Below are positions 20,940 through 32,620 of a stretch of DNA of 48,958 bases, one piece after another. Made by a program: the position numbers and the translations under genes. The stretch is from Coemansia sp. RSA 487 (lineage: Eukaryota; Kickxellomycota; Kickxellomycetes; Kickxellales; Kickxellaceae): contig JANBRJ010000116.1 in assembly GCA_027577595.1 (NCBI GenBank), positions 1 through 48,958 on the forward strand, read 5' to 3'. Each line of letters begins with the position of its first letter. Positions within the stretch are counted from its first letter, which is position 1. The notes under the pieces were generated by a model. The model was not told the DNA's origin, made no database searches, and saw only the letters and a list, made by a program, of their open reading frames with translations.

Positions 20940-23650
20940 CTACTGTAGCAGATCCAGGATTTTCTCATAATTGGAGTCCCAGTCTATCTCGTGGAAACGT
21001 GCAGCGCCCTGGAGCAGGCGCCCGTACATTCCGTGCTCGTCATCCAGCTGGCTGGCCAGTCCCTACAAGCGCACAAAGACAGAACAGCAAAAAGGGGAGC
21101 TATGTCGTCAGCTGTAGAAAACAGACATCACCACTAACGAGATATACAAGCGCACAATGAATGGGAATGGGAGAGCGTCTTCTTTGTGCGCGGGGGAGAT
21201 TGGGGGATGAGGCTCTCTCCCTGACACTACAGTCCCTGTCCAGCAGCCCCTTGCGAGGCAGCCGTTCTCACATCTCAAATTACAATATCCAGCGACACAT
21301 CCTACTGCTTTCTCGACTCCCTCTTCCCGCCAGAAAAATCCAGGATGGAGAGGAAGTCTATCCACCGGCTGATTCCGTGAATGCAATGAAGAGAAGAGTG
21401 AGTGAGTGTGAGAGCCTCGTCTGCTCTCTACTCTTTCTCGCTGGCTCGCTGCATCAACCTACCTGTATCTGTTGCGCAAGCTCTTCAGCGTCGCCAAACA
21501 CCACTCCGTTGTCCGCCGTGACAAGCTCGCCAATGCTACACAGTTCAAGAGAAGGAAAAAAAAGAGCAGTCAGCAGAATTCGGCCGCACCGCATTCTGTC
21601 GCTTAGAAACGTATGTATTTGCGCCAAAAATAAACGAGCACGGTCAGACGCAAAGTCATACAGGATGTTGTACACTTCAGCGCTAAACCCCCCGGAACGA
21701 AACAGCTCTATAGCAGATGGTCGTACTTACCATGAGAATGCGTACGCACAAACAGGCGTCCCACATCCAAGCATGTCCACAACCTTCATAGGAAGGTCAA
21801 GCCCGGACGACGATGTGTGCAGCGACACTCCGAGGTCAGCCGAGCCCAACACCAGTGGATAGTCTTCCGCCGAGAGCCATGCCGTTGCAATGTGCACCTT
21901 GCGAAGCTTTAGCTTACGTATCTCCTGCTCATAGTATGTACGCAAAGGTCCCTTTCCGGTGATCAGAACCGCTAACCGCGGTAGCTGTTTGTTCACGCCG
22001 TTGCTAATATCGCCAAGCTCTGTAGCCACTCTGTCGTAGCGTGCGAGTGCATCGAGCAAAATCGAAAAGTCCTCGTCGGCCGTCCAGCTAGTACTGCTGA
22101 CAATCAACATGGGCCTGTCCTTGCGCATCTCAACTGTGCCGTCGGTGCACTGCCATGTTAGCAGTGTCTCGGCATTCCCAACGTTATCTTCATTTGCAGA
22201 GCGCAGCAGCGGCCACTGTGGCTGGAAATCGCTATCTATCCGCCTCCAAAGCTATTTTGATATGGATAGAAAAGCGGCGTGTTCATTGAGAAATAGCTGA
22301 GATATTAATATGAAATTCGGGTGGGGTGCTGTTTTTCCAATAAAACACTGTTTCGTAATATTGCAATTAGGTGCCAATGCCTTATTACCACACCATAAAC
22401 ATTTGTCGCGCAAGTTGGCGTTTTTAATAAACTTTTGATAATTCGAGCGATGTAACGCTTACCTGATGGACTTCTGCTGTGTTCAAACGTCTAAAATGTC
22501 TTGGGGCTTTGTCGTGAAGGACAACCAACTTTCCCCTAATCAATATCGGATAACGTTTAAAAAAATGCACATACACAGAAACACGCCTATAATTAGATAT
22601 TTACTACATGTTTGCTTGTTGGGTATCATATTGACTTCCCTTCCTTCTTGTGCAGTTGATAGAAGCATACCTAATTGCCCAGCTGTCTTGCAGGTCTCTT
22701 GCCATGGCATCCGTCACGCACAGATGCGCATAAGCACTTTTTCCAAATGCTTTTTCAAACCTACAAGCACGCAATAAGCAATATAAATAAAATACGCATT
22801 CCAACATCGGTTGTATAGTGAACATGGTGTTGCTGACTGCATGTATATGTGCAAAAAATTCCGTAGCATTTGCATCCAGCAACTTACAACTGTGCTAGAC
22901 GCACCACAAAGTGCCCTTTTCCAAGACTCATCCCGAGAATCGTGTATCCATAGTTGTGCCAGTCTATTACTAGCCTTGTATTCGTCAGTCGTGTGCAGAT
23001 ACGCGCAACCGCCAATGTCGGAATTGCAGGCGGATTCTAAATTTCTTTTACAAATAGCAAACGCAGATGACACATGCCAACGCAAATAAAAAACTATCGA
23101 TCAGTGTACACGACAGAACACTGAATACTATACAACATAAACATAGCGCATTTAACTGTGTTACCTGAACAATCATGCAGTCTAGCTTTGGCATGGTGGC
23201 CAAAAGCATCCACATCAGCATAAACACCTGGCATATAACCTTGATAGGTGCATATAGGTAAAATATAGCACGCGGCGCTGACGTTGGTCGAGGCAGCGCT
23301 CTAATATGCCGAACAGTGATGTTTGGACTGACCAGCACCTGCTCCATTGGCCTTGAGCCCTCGTACCCTACAAGCTCCACTTTGTGGCCAGCCCGTGCCA
23401 ACGAGATCGCATGGTACTGCATGCGCGGCGAATGTCCAATGTCCCCAAGTACAAGAATGGCAACCGCTTTGGCCGGTCGGCTCTTCTGCGTTTGGTCGCT
23501 ACTCGTTGCACCTCTTCTACGCAGGTCCATCTTCTTGGTATGTTTGGCTACACAGAACCTTTGGTCTGAACGAGTATATATCTTAAAAACAAAAAAGGAG
23601 CAGAATATAGAAATATGAAGAAGTCCTAAACAAGGGAAAACCCAGACCAT
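20940..23650 (-). CDS. alg1: Chitobiosyldiphosphodolichol beta-mannosyltransferase, Alg1 (7 exons)
   Basis: Adds the first mannose, from GDP-mannose, to GlcNAc2-PP-dolichol on the cytosolic face of the ER, starting the mannose part of the N-glycan precursor. Exons, all in phase: 23650-23165, 23036-22888, 22760-22671, 22535-22463, 22251-21731, 21535-21463 and 21062-20940; total 1515 bases, 504 residues. Donors are GTAACA, GTAAGT, GTATGC, GTAAGC, GTAAGT and GTAGGT. Recognisable blocks are an N-terminal membrane anchor (residues 1-23), LVLGDIGHSPRMQYHAI, NPPAIPTL, VIDWHNYGYTIL, LCVTDAMARDL, VSSTSWTADEDF, ITGKGPLR, WLSAEDYP, and the most conserved GVSLHTSSSGLDLPMKVVDM. The order and spacing match yeast Alg1. 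It lies about 95 bases from the stop of the zinc-finger gene on the same strand. Confidence 0.95.
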
Positions 23651-23744
23651 CTATGACATTCTAATATCACAGAAAATACTTTAGTGCAGTGATTTTTTTG
23701 TTGCGATTTTGCGTCCTTTGATGGCATCACGTGGCATGACTGTT

Positions 23745-25514
23745 TCAGCTTCCAGATGTAGAGCTGTGGTGCAACACTGCTTCTTGGTTTTTCGCCACGA
23801 TCAGCCCTTTGACGTAGTCCAGAATCAACTGCGCCTTTGCAGGGTCTTCAAGCGCACTAGCAAGCGTGCTGTCACCAAGCAATGCCGAAAGTCCACTTAT
23901 GTCAATGGGTGGCGGAATGTCCTCGTCTACATCATCCGGGTTGCTCTCTAAAGCCTTGGTGGTGACAGTGTCCTCATCAATCCCAAGTCTAATCGAAGCG
24001 TCAGATTCCCATGCGTCTTGCAAAGGTATCTGTATTTCATTCTCAGAAGCGTCGATATTTGTGTCCTGTGTCGTAACCGCTTCTTCCGAATTCTGTTGCT
24101 TTCCAAGAACATGCGATTCCAGTTGCCTGGCCGCCCTGACCAATAATGAGGTGCTGAACGGTATTCCAAAAGCCTCAGCAGCAGACGATATCGCTGATAT
24201 ATTAAAGGGCTTGAATCGTTTTAGCTCGTCCAGCTCTGTATCGTGCTCCAAATCACTCAGAGTGCGCTGCCTGGAGGTATGGCCGCCTTCGCCTTTATCG
24301 TCATCAGTGTGGCTACTTTCGCTCTCGTCCGAGTCACTATCGCCATCGCTTGCACTGCTCGCTTCCTCAGTCCTATGTACAGCTTTTGCTCGCAGAATCG
24401 AGCCGATAACCTTTTGCCACCCTGGAAGTATTGCACCTGTAGCAGAGCCAGATTGCAATGGTGCGCTGTCTTCCGACATCACATTGCCCTTTTTGGACGC
24501 GTAGACCCAGCAGCAGAAAGACCGGTGCTCACTTACAACATTAAAATCGGAAAGAGCACCACTCTCTCTAGCAACTTTCTCGTTGTTGTCATCGTAGTCG
24601 CCATTTCCATCGACATTATCACTGGTTATCGGTTCCCCACTTTGGTCTTTTAGCTTATCCGCAACAGATCGAAATAGCCATAGCCCCGCTGAACGAAAAC
24701 ACATTTCGCATTTGACTGTTGGTTGCGATATTGACTTGTCCACGCGCCAGCCAAATAGTGAAAGAACCAGCGCCGAAAACACTTGCATGTTTGACGCTTC
24801 GTTCTGTGGCTGGTGCCGACGCTTATTTTGACAATCATCGCTGTTGCCGCTTGAACTGCTAGATGATGTCTCTTGGATCTTCAAGGCCCCTGGTCCCAGA
24901 TCACAAAGCAAGCTTCTTTGGAAAGGGCTAAGTGGACTTCTTGTTACTGGAAGATTACCATCAAATGGCAAAAGATCAGCGGCAAATTGGCATGTGTTAT
25001 CGACCGTCTCTCTTGATGTTGCCAGGGGTAGGCTGTACATCGCTTCAGCGCACTCGTGCCCTTTCCACGGGCATTTAGAGCCGTGCGAGGATTGAAGTTG
25101 CTCGGCTAGTCGATCAACCCACTGGACTTCTTCGGTTTCTGTCAGGTCGTCAGGAATTTGCGCTATAATAATGGACTTGCAGGCAGGGCATTTTAGCGTG
25201 CTGCAATCGTCATTTATCCACCCATTTCGTGCACATTTTACAGGGCTTAGCTGTTGCGATTGAACAAGCCATGTGTGTATTTTGTATGTGGAGATCCTCG
25301 CAAGCAAGTCTTCGCGACTCCATGGTCGGAACTTAACGCTCGAGGCCTCCCCTTTGGCTTCTATAGGTTCTGTGCGCGCGGCTTTGTTCTGAGAGCTAAT
25401 CGAATCAGTTGGCCTGGTACGTGCATCTGCTCGTGCCTTTTTTGGGTTGAATGCTGCCAACGCGTTCTCTATTCTTCTTTTTGTTATTTCTTGTTGTACA
25501 GAAGACGTAGCCAT
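23745..25514 (-). CDS. C3HC zinc-finger protein, NIPA/ZC3HC1-Rsm1 family
   Basis: A 589-residue single-exon protein. Members of this family (human ZC3HC1/NIPA, yeast Pml39, S. pombe Rsm1) sit at the nuclear pore basket and help with mRNA retention or export. The first BIR-like zinc module spans about residues 60-165: KFRPWSREDLLARI, then C109-x2-C112 (LKCPAC) and H144-x3-C148 (HGSKCPW). The second module has KCEMCFRSAGLW and later HRSFCCWV, again CX2C and HX3C, with an acidic, disordered insert between the halves as is usual in this family. A long acidic Ser/Asp-rich stretch (about 385-425) follows. The C-terminal region is not conserved to my eye. The ATG at 25514 begins the frame, with no sign of upstream exons. 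Confidence 0.85.
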   Translation of the reverse strand: MATSSVQQEITKRRIENALAAFNPKKARADARTRPTDSISSQNKAARTEPIEAKGEASSVKFRPWSREDLLARISTYKIHTWLVQSQQLSPVKCARNGWINDDCSTLKCPACKSIIIAQIPDDLTETEEVQWVDRLAEQLQSSHGSKCPWKGHECAEAMYSLPLATSRETVDNTCQFAADLLPFDGNLPVTRSPLSPFQRSLLCDLGPGALKIQETSSSSSSGNSDDCQNKRRHQPQNEASNMQVFSALVLSLFGWRVDKSISQPTVKCEMCFRSAGLWLFRSVADKLKDQSGEPITSDNVDGNGDYDDNNEKVARESGALSDFNVVSEHRSFCCWVYASKKGNVMSEDSAPLQSGSATGAILPGWQKVIGSILRAKAVHRTEEASSASDGDSDSDESESSHTDDDKGEGGHTSRQRTLSDLEHDTELDELKRFKPFNISAISSAAEAFGIPFSTSLLVRAARQLESHVLGKQQNSEEAVTTQDTNIDASENEIQIPLQDAWESDASIRLGIDEDTVTTKALESNPDDVDEDIPPPIDISGLSALLGDSTLASALEDPAKAQLILDYVKGLIVAKNQEAVLHHSSTSGS

Positions 25515-25785
25515 TGCAGAAAGCGCTTTTTATTTTCCTGTGTGGAATCCTGTTAATTGCGGGCGCCAAAAGGACTAGTGTCAAAATTATATTTACAGAA
25601 ATGTGAAATTAATAATTACTATGAAGGCAAAAGATTCAAAGTTAAACCTGTTGATGTGGAAAAAATAAGTGTTTGTGCCCATTTTGGATTTCATCCTTTG
25701 TCAAAAGCAATGACTCGGTTCGTTGAGAAAAGCCACATGCAGCTCGGGCAGATGAACAAAGCAGTTGCCGTCATCGGCTAGACAG

Positions 25786-25871
25786 GTAGGTATACTTTTA
25801 CCTTTTGCTTTCTCGATTTTATATTATTTTTGTACTATTATTTCCTTGTCGTGTCTCTTGTCATTTTGCAG
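25786..25871 (+). other. Probable 5'-UTR intron of the MoaD-like gene
   Basis: An ACAG/GTAGGT donor is followed by a pyrimidine-rich tract and a CATTTTGCAG acceptor, 86 bases in all, ending 57 bases before the ATG at 25929. The upstream exon carries a short ATG frame that stops at the donor (about 25710-25782), which may act as an upstream ORF. Confidence 0.5.
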
Positions 25872-25928
25872 TACCCATTGGCAACAAATACACCAGAACG
25901 TTTGGCAGTATATCCATTTGAAGCTCGT

Positions 25929-26189
25929 ATGGTTTCGCTCAAGGTTGTTTACTTTGCTTCTGCCAGAGATGGCACAGAAAAGGAGAGCGAGCTTATCACA
26001 GTTCCAGAAGACAATGCAACTGTGGCAAATGTGCTATCGATTCTTAAAATCACGTATCCTTCGTTAGAAAAGTTGCTAGATAGCTGCTTGATATCATTAA
26101 ACGAAGAGTATTGCGATAAAGATGTGGATGATACGCAGGTAAAGGATAACGATGTGATGGGGGTTTTTCCTCAGGTCAGCGGAGGGTGA
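25929..26189 (+). CDS. Molybdopterin synthase sulfur-carrier subunit (MoaD/MOCS2A type)
   Basis: An 86-residue beta-grasp protein. The start LKVVYFASARDGT matches the first strand and the ARE/ARD signature of MoaD and ThiS proteins, and the chain ends in VSGG; the terminal Gly-Gly carries the thiocarboxylate that supplies sulfur to molybdopterin. It would work with the large subunit (MOCS2B/CnxH type) after activation by a MOCS3/Uba4-like enzyme in the cytosol. The large subunit is not in this window. The ATG chosen gives the family's usual length of 80-90 residues. The flanking genes, a zinc-finger gene and the velvet gene, are unrelated. An alternative is another ThiS-fold sulfur carrier, but Urm1 proteins are longer and start differently. 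Confidence 0.85.
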   Translation: MVSLKVVYFASARDGTEKESELITVPEDNATVANVLSILKITYPSLEKLLDSCLISLNEEYCDKDVDDTQVKDNDVMGVFPQVSGG

Positions 26190-26314
26190 ATGTATGCTTC
26201 TCGTAACATCTTTTGGTACATACTACTTTATATTTGCACAAGTATAACATTAGCTGGGTTATTTAAACAGGATAAGGATGCACCATGGTGCATAATATAT
26301 ACGGAATTTAAAAA

Positions 26315-28561
26315 CTAAAAATCAATACGAGGAAAGTCTGAGCGGATGTTGCTTGTGGCAAATCCATTTTGTGGAAGCTGAATGTTAATTCCTGGGAGGC
26401 TGGACGACCACGAGTGTTTGGGTGCGTTATTTGCCTGCTGGACAATGTTGCTCGTATTTGTGCTGTTGCTGTCCATTGCTGTGCCTCGGGTCTGTGAAGT
26501 GTATAGCCGCTGCGGGGCTTGGAGAATGTATGTTTCTGTGGGTGCGCTGGTCTGCGTGATAGATGAACGAAGATCGAGCTCATTGGAGCGTAGCATGACA
26601 TTTGGCTTGGACTGAAGCCCAAATAACAAATTTTGTTCAATGGACGAGGTATTCTGAAAATTGTTGTGTTTTTCGTTATCGGATATGTGTGTGGCAGTGA
26701 GATGGTAGTTGGGAAACGACATGTTCCCAATAGGGTTATTAGTCGAGTGTTGTTGTTGATGTTGATGTTGATATTTTTGCGCCTGTATGTCTCCTGCCAA
26801 AGCTTGCAACTCGTTTCCTATATTGATTGATGTGCTTCCGGCAGGGAATATGGCTCCAGATGCCGTTGTGGAAATAGAACCGCTTATCCCAGTACTGCAG
26901 TGTATAGGTGGCAGCATTTGTGTGTAGCTTGCTGAAGCCTGAAAATTGTGTTGCTGTTGCTGCTGCTTAATTGATCCGTTGCTGTTGTTTCTGTTACTGT
27001 TGCTGTTGCTAAGGCTATCAAGCAGCGCAACAGCAGCGATATCATTAAGGTCCAAGCCGTGACTAGAGTTTAACACATCGCGCAGACGGCTCGTTACTTC
27101 GTCAGTGTTTGAATATAGCTGTGAGATCGGATTAGCCATAACAGACTTGTGCTCTTGTGCGCTGCTTCCAACTCTGAATCCATGCTGCTCTGGATTGAAT
27201 CTTGATTGGCCTGCGATGGCGGTGTCGTAACTGCGACTAGCAACAAAGGGTTCTTGATTGAATACAAATAACCCAGCATTCCGCGCATTACTTATGCTAC
27301 TGAGCATATTGCAAGCAAATGTGGATGTGGGAGGCGATACAGACACATTTTCGGCGGTTTGACCAATATCTCGAATGTTGTTTGGAAGCATGTACGACTC
27401 TGATACCTTGGCTTTCTTGGTTGATTTAGACGAAGCTGTCTGCTTGCGGCCTCGCTTTTTGGTTCCTGCTTCTGTGCGAATGCGGATACGTAGCCCCTGC
27501 TCGGCAAATGTTTTTGATAGCCGAGTCGATTCTACGAAAACAATTATTAGAACAATGGTTAGGATAACAATTCTGATCAAGGTAATGCTCTACAAGGTCT
27601 TCTCTGGCCAATAAACTTATAAGAACAGGTGCATAATATTCATCGAAATGCTTACCCATCATTCCAGGAAACCGCTTTGGAGAGTATACGCAAAATACGT
27701 CTGAAATTGTAGAGCCACGATTGTGCACCATATCCCTAAATGAATTGTAGAACATGTGTGTGCTATTTAGTTTTTTTCCTTAAAAACATGCGTCACAGAA
27801 TCATTGTGTCTAAAGACTATAATTGCTTACCCGTCAGTTTCAAATAACTCAAAACGAAGTCGGAAGGCACCCTCCATCCGTACGCTCAGATCACTAAAAA
27901 CAAAGTAAGCACCCTGGACCATGCTCGTGTCACGAAGAGTGTGCAGTGGCGAAACCATTGAACCAGCCATTGCCATGGCTCTGTGTCCCTTGATATGGTG
28001 CAAGGTTATCTTCCCGCACTCATCCATAAGCACAGCTTGCATGATGAACGCAGGGCTGGTGGTGTAGGACTGCGAAAACGGATCCAACGGATCATGCACC
28101 ACCAATTGGATAATGGGTGGCGGGTCAATCGGACGCCGGTCAACTACAGATTTTGAATTATGTAGCATTGTTTTGACATTCAATTTCAATCGTCAGAAAG
28201 CGCGCTTATGCTTTGAAAACGTTATTGCTTATAAAATACGTGTGTGGGTGGGTGCTCGCGCGCACTTTGTTAGTATGTACCTTTTTCGCTTATGCTTCCT
28301 ACCCGAGATCTTTCAGGCTGCTGTCTTATTATCAGCTTGTATTGCCTTTCCGAATGTCTACATTCAAAGTCAAAAGATATCAGTGGTATTGAACCCAAGG
28401 GGCTTTAGTAGACACAGAAGCAAACCAGCTTTAAAATGGCTCCAATATACTGGTTTTCTCTGGAAAGCTGTAACGCCGTACCTTGGAACATCGGAAGCTT
28501 TGGCGGCGGCAGAGCAAAGAAGCTGCAAGTTATCGCCGATCAAGCAGCTTGCAGAGCTCAT
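26315..28561 (-). CDS. Velvet-domain transcription regulator, VosA-like (5 exons)
   Basis: Velvet proteins bind DNA through an NF-kB-like fold and coordinate sporulation, light response and secondary metabolism. Exons in phase: 28561-28482, 28357-28281, 28143-27831, 27735-27656 and 27531-26315; 1767 bases, 588 residues. The velvet domain covers about residues 27-200: QYKLIIRQQPERSR, DRRPIDPPPIIQLVVHD, FIMQAVLMDECG, MVQGAYFVFSDLSVRMEG, FRLRFELFETDG, STISDVFCVYSPKRFPGM, then STRLSKTFAEQGLRIRIR. No long insertion splits the domain, which favours the VosA/VelC type over VelB or VeA. A basic KKRGRKQ...KKAK cluster after it is a likely nuclear signal. The remaining 380 residues are disordered and rich in Ser, Asn and Gln with a short polyglutamine. 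The split start was recovered only by following phase and the family consensus. Confidence 0.9.
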
Positions 28562-29114
28562 TCTTTTTGCTGTTGTTATTGCAATCGTATGTCCTAGTGC
28601 GTATTTCCTTCGCAATGCAATGTAGACCGTTTTTGTTTTGCAAAAACGTCAAGACCCAAGGTAATGGTCTCCAGTACCTGTATGAACGGAAACAATGTCA
28701 GGGAATGAAACAGAACGGTGGAGAAAGTATAGAATATAATGCGCGGTACAGAAGGGTGGTCGTACCTGAAGATGTAGAAATAGGAAGAAATGAAGTGATT
28801 GCAATACCAAGTGCCTGGAATGACAATTAAGCTTTGCATAAATTTGTTTGAATCCAGATGAAAAAACAAGCAGTGATTCAAAGTGTCAATACCAAGAATG
28901 GAGCTACCGACAGCCGTGTGGGCGGGTATATATCAGAATGTACTGTTGGACAGGCCGTACAAATTCTTTACTTTTTTAACCCCGTTCTCCTTCATATATT
29001 CTAGAGAATGTTTGCCTGGGCAGATGTGGGGGTGAAAGGAATGAATCGATGGTGAGAATGAGGTTGTGCAATGGCAGCCAGTATTTGAATTTATCCAATA
29101 CTATTAAAAAAATA

Positions 29115-29152
<38 letters not shown>

Positions 29153-30204
29153 CATTGCAGTGTATATTATTGAATTAATAAATGTTAACCAGATATTTTG
29201 CCCAACCATGAACATTGCGCGACAAATGTGGAGTCTCTTTTGCATGATGACATTCAATATAGATTGCGAATTTGCTTTTTCGTGGGGGGGGGGAGAGCGT
29301 CATATGTGTGTGGTTTATGAGTGTAAACATGAGCCAAGTTATCAATAATAAACGTGGGAGTTATTGCGGGGGAGAAGCACATTCCGATTTTCCCAAGCGA
29401 GCGCAACGATTCCTCAAAAGTTCACAGCTGTCCAAGACGTCTGATGCGCAATATGTTATAGAGAATCGGGTTCGGCGACCCAAGCAGCAGACTGATTCGA
29501 TGCGTATATGGCGGAACAGGCAGCCATGCAAAGAAAGAACTGCACATGCTTACTCTCAAGACACAGCATAGAAAAAAAGAAGGTTCCACTACAGTCATCC
29601 GTTTGTGCTCTTGCCGAAACCTATCAAGCTGCTTACTTTTCATACCAGCTTCCACAATGTGAGGGCGTCAGTAGGAGTGGGTGGTTTTTTTAAACGCCCA
29701 AAATTAAGAAATATCGACGATGGATAATCCTTGAGGGGATCGTGGGGTACTGGCATCTGCAAGCACCACCACCAAGCATGTGGTGCTGCTTTTCGGTTGC
29801 TGTTACCACATGTAAAACCACAGATGGTGGTGACTGCAGCCTTTCCGCCTGTCATTGCTTTTTTATACTTTTGCAAGACAGTGGAAGTCTGTAGAGAAGT
29901 GGAAGTGTTCCAAATTCGATGTTGAGCTTCTTTTTTTAATTCTTTTTATTTTCCATCCTTTGCAAGCCAAGCTGTTTATAATTCTGTTTCTCCCTCCTTT
30001 CTTTTCCGGCATTTGTAAAAAATTACCCTTTCCTTGTCCACATACTATACATTCTTTGCAAGTTTGCTTCGGATCCCTCTTTATTTTTGCTAATTGAATG
30101 CACGGACCAGGCCTCTTTGTGAAATACCACTTGGCAATACCACCACACAGGAACGCGTAGCACAGCCGCAAGCAGGCCCCCGCCATACACCCACTATAAC
30201 AACG
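28562..30204. other. Intergenic between divergent velvet and NCS-1 genes
   Basis: A shared promoter region of 1.6 kb. I see no protein-like frame. Minus-strand sequences resembling donors (CAG/GTACTGG near 28673 and CAG/GTACGACC near 28764) could mark introns in a long leader of the velvet gene, as is common for developmental regulators. It contains a GT microsatellite and a G-run near 29285. Confidence 0.45.
29119..29148. repeat. (GT)n microsatellite
   Basis: About 15 uninterrupted GT units in non-coding sequence between the velvet and NCS-1 genes, next to a short A-rich run. Confidence 0.95.
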
Positions 30205-31064
30205 ATGGGAAAGTCACACAGTAAACTAACGGCAGAGCAACTTACCGAACTTCAAAGCTCAACAAAGTGTAAGTGTACAACAACCAGCACAACGAAAAGC
30301 GCTTTTTTGCGGCCTGACTATTTCTTTAGAACAGAAACCTGTGTGTATCCATTCTATGACACCTCACGCCCGTTGTACAGTGTAGTGCCTGGGAGGGGGC
30401 TGAAATACATGTATCCCTGCTTTCTACCATGGGTAGTGTTGTTAGAGTGGAACGTAGTCTTCCACATCCTGACCGTCCCCCTTTATTACTCTCCATATAC
30501 AATGGCTTAGTTCTAACGTATGTGTATATCAGCGCTTGTTTTGTTTATAATGTAGTTGAGCGCAAGGAGATCCAGCAATGGCACAAAGGATTTCTAAAAG
30601 ACTGTCCGACGGGAGAGCTGAACAGGACAGAGTTCAAGGGCATTTACAAGCAGTTTTTCCCCTTTGGCGACCCATCACGCTTCGCAGACTACATCTTTGA
30701 GGTGTTTGACCGGAATCACAGTGGGACGATCGACTTTACTGAGTTCTTACAGGCACTTTCGATAACGTCGCGCGGCTCGCCAGAGGAAAAGCTCAAGTGG
30801 GCATTTGAGCTGTACGATATTGACCGCGACGGGCTGATCACAAAGGCCGAAATGCTGCTGATTGTGGATGCCATATACCGCATGGTTGGGAGCATGGTGC
30901 AGCTGCCTGAAGATGAAGACACACCCGAAAAGCGAGTGGACAAAATATTCCATCTAATGGACAAGAACAAGGATGGTGTAATTGATATGGCCGAGTTCAA
31001 AGAAGGCTCCCACCAAGATCCGTTGATCATGCAGGCTCTCAACTTGTACGATGGGCTTGTCTGA
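30205..31064 (+). CDS. ncs1: Neuronal calcium sensor 1 / frequenin orthologue
   Basis: Myristoylated EF-hand protein; in yeasts it activates phosphatidylinositol 4-kinase (Pik1) at the Golgi and affects calcium tolerance. Two exons: 30205-30268 and 30556-31064, separated by a 287-base intron (GTAAGT donor, AATGTAG acceptor). The join gives Phe22 and a 190-residue protein, exactly the usual length. MGKSHSKL is an N-myristoylation signal. EF1 is degenerate with the family's CPTG sequence at about 38-41. EF2 spans 73-84, EF3 109-120 and EF4 157-168, each with Asp at position 1, Gly at 6 and Glu at 12. The pattern matches NCS-1 from fungi to animals. Confidence 0.96.
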
Positions 31065-32620
31065 CTGTATTTTCAGCCATTCATCTCGCCTGTCTTATCT
31101 CCAATGCTCCTCACCCATGTTGCCTTTTTCTCACCTCATTCATTATTTTTCATTAGCTTATCATGCTATTACATTATCGTGTCATATACCTGGAGTACAG
31201 AGCGTGAATGCGCAAGGGGTATGCGAATGTTAGGGATATGTGAATGGGGGTCACAAAGCTTTGGACAGCATCCTCCGTCCCATTGATATGCTTTGGCTCC
31301 TTTTTAAAAGGGACCACGCTGTAACTACCAGAACACCTCTTTCTTGGCAGCAGCCGTGCGAAGGAGCTTTATTTCAAATGCGCAAAGAATAGCATGTCAA
31401 TCACTGCACACGCCATTGGCCAAGACAACTCCGAGAAAAGCAAGAAAATGTCCAAAAAGTGAGCGCAACTTTATTTTTGCGTTCGTCTGCACCGGTTAGA
31501 AGAGCCATGTGGACCAGGATGCACGTTAAATTGCCGGGAACAGCGCTGGATGCTGCTGTTGGGGGAGGAGAGATAAAACTGAAAGCCCAAAAAGACACGA
31601 AGCACAAGTAAAAAAAGAGTTTCTCTCGGTCAACATTCAGCCAGTGCGTGAGCTTTCTTGCATACAGGCGAACAAAGTTGGAAAACCTATTCCACAGAAA
31701 GAGAGCTAGCCGCTCTTTTCCCTCACTTTAATCCTGTTGCCAGTTATTTTTACTCTTTTGTAATTGTGAAGCTTCATATACTTTTTCTATCAATTATCTT
31801 CGAGTCTATCTCATTTGACCCAGTGCACCAACTGCTTTTCACCTAAACGTCTCTTCCCCTCCACAGTACAAGTCGTCCCTTTCTTCAAAAGTGCTACAGC
31901 TATATCCTTTTGGCGCTGGTAGTCAAGTCTGATCCCCTGTAGCGGCTTCTTGGGTTTGAAACAACCGAATTCTTAAAGGTCGTGTAGTTCAATTCAAGCA
32001 AAAAGTGGATAAATTGTTGAACGCAATAAGCACCTAGACTGCCACACGCTGACTTTAGTGTTTTTCTTTTGCTTTTGTGGAAACTGTGCGTTGACAGTCA
32101 ACCAAGTTCTGCTCTGCTTTGGCTTTTCTTTTGGCGTATACCTGACCCATCTTTGGTTTATTTACCCGCACTGCTTATCGAAAAAGGGTCCTCTCTTATT
32201 CGGGGGAGTTTTCGTATTAAACACTATTATCTGCTCTACCTTGGTTGCCACTAGATACTCTTTCGCCGCGTGCTCTTTTGTTCTGGTACACCTTGTCCGT
32301 TTCAAGAGAAAGGAATGCACCCCAGTCTCTGTAGTTGCTTCGTTTATTGGAAATAATAGCTCCATCATCCATCTTTTTTACGCTGCACTTTTTTGCCTAT
32401 ACTTTCTTCCTCTTTATCTCTACATATATATTTTCTGCTATTATTCTGCGACAAAACAAACACACCAACGCACATATACTTGGTGCATACATACGTTTTG
32501 GTGCGTTTCGTCATACAGACACGCTCCACTTTTTCGTGCGCAGATAGATAGTCGCTTATATCGTCATCGCATACTACACTTGCTTGGTACTGCCATTCCT
32601 ATCTACCAATTCCGCAAGCG
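31065..32620. other. Intergenic / long pyrimidine-rich leader of the GATA factor gene
   Basis: No gene recognised. The 600 bases before the GATA-factor ATG are T- and C-rich, and the open frames in them read as long hydrophobic runs without family features. This fits a long untranslated leader of a regulated transcription factor. Confidence 0.45.
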
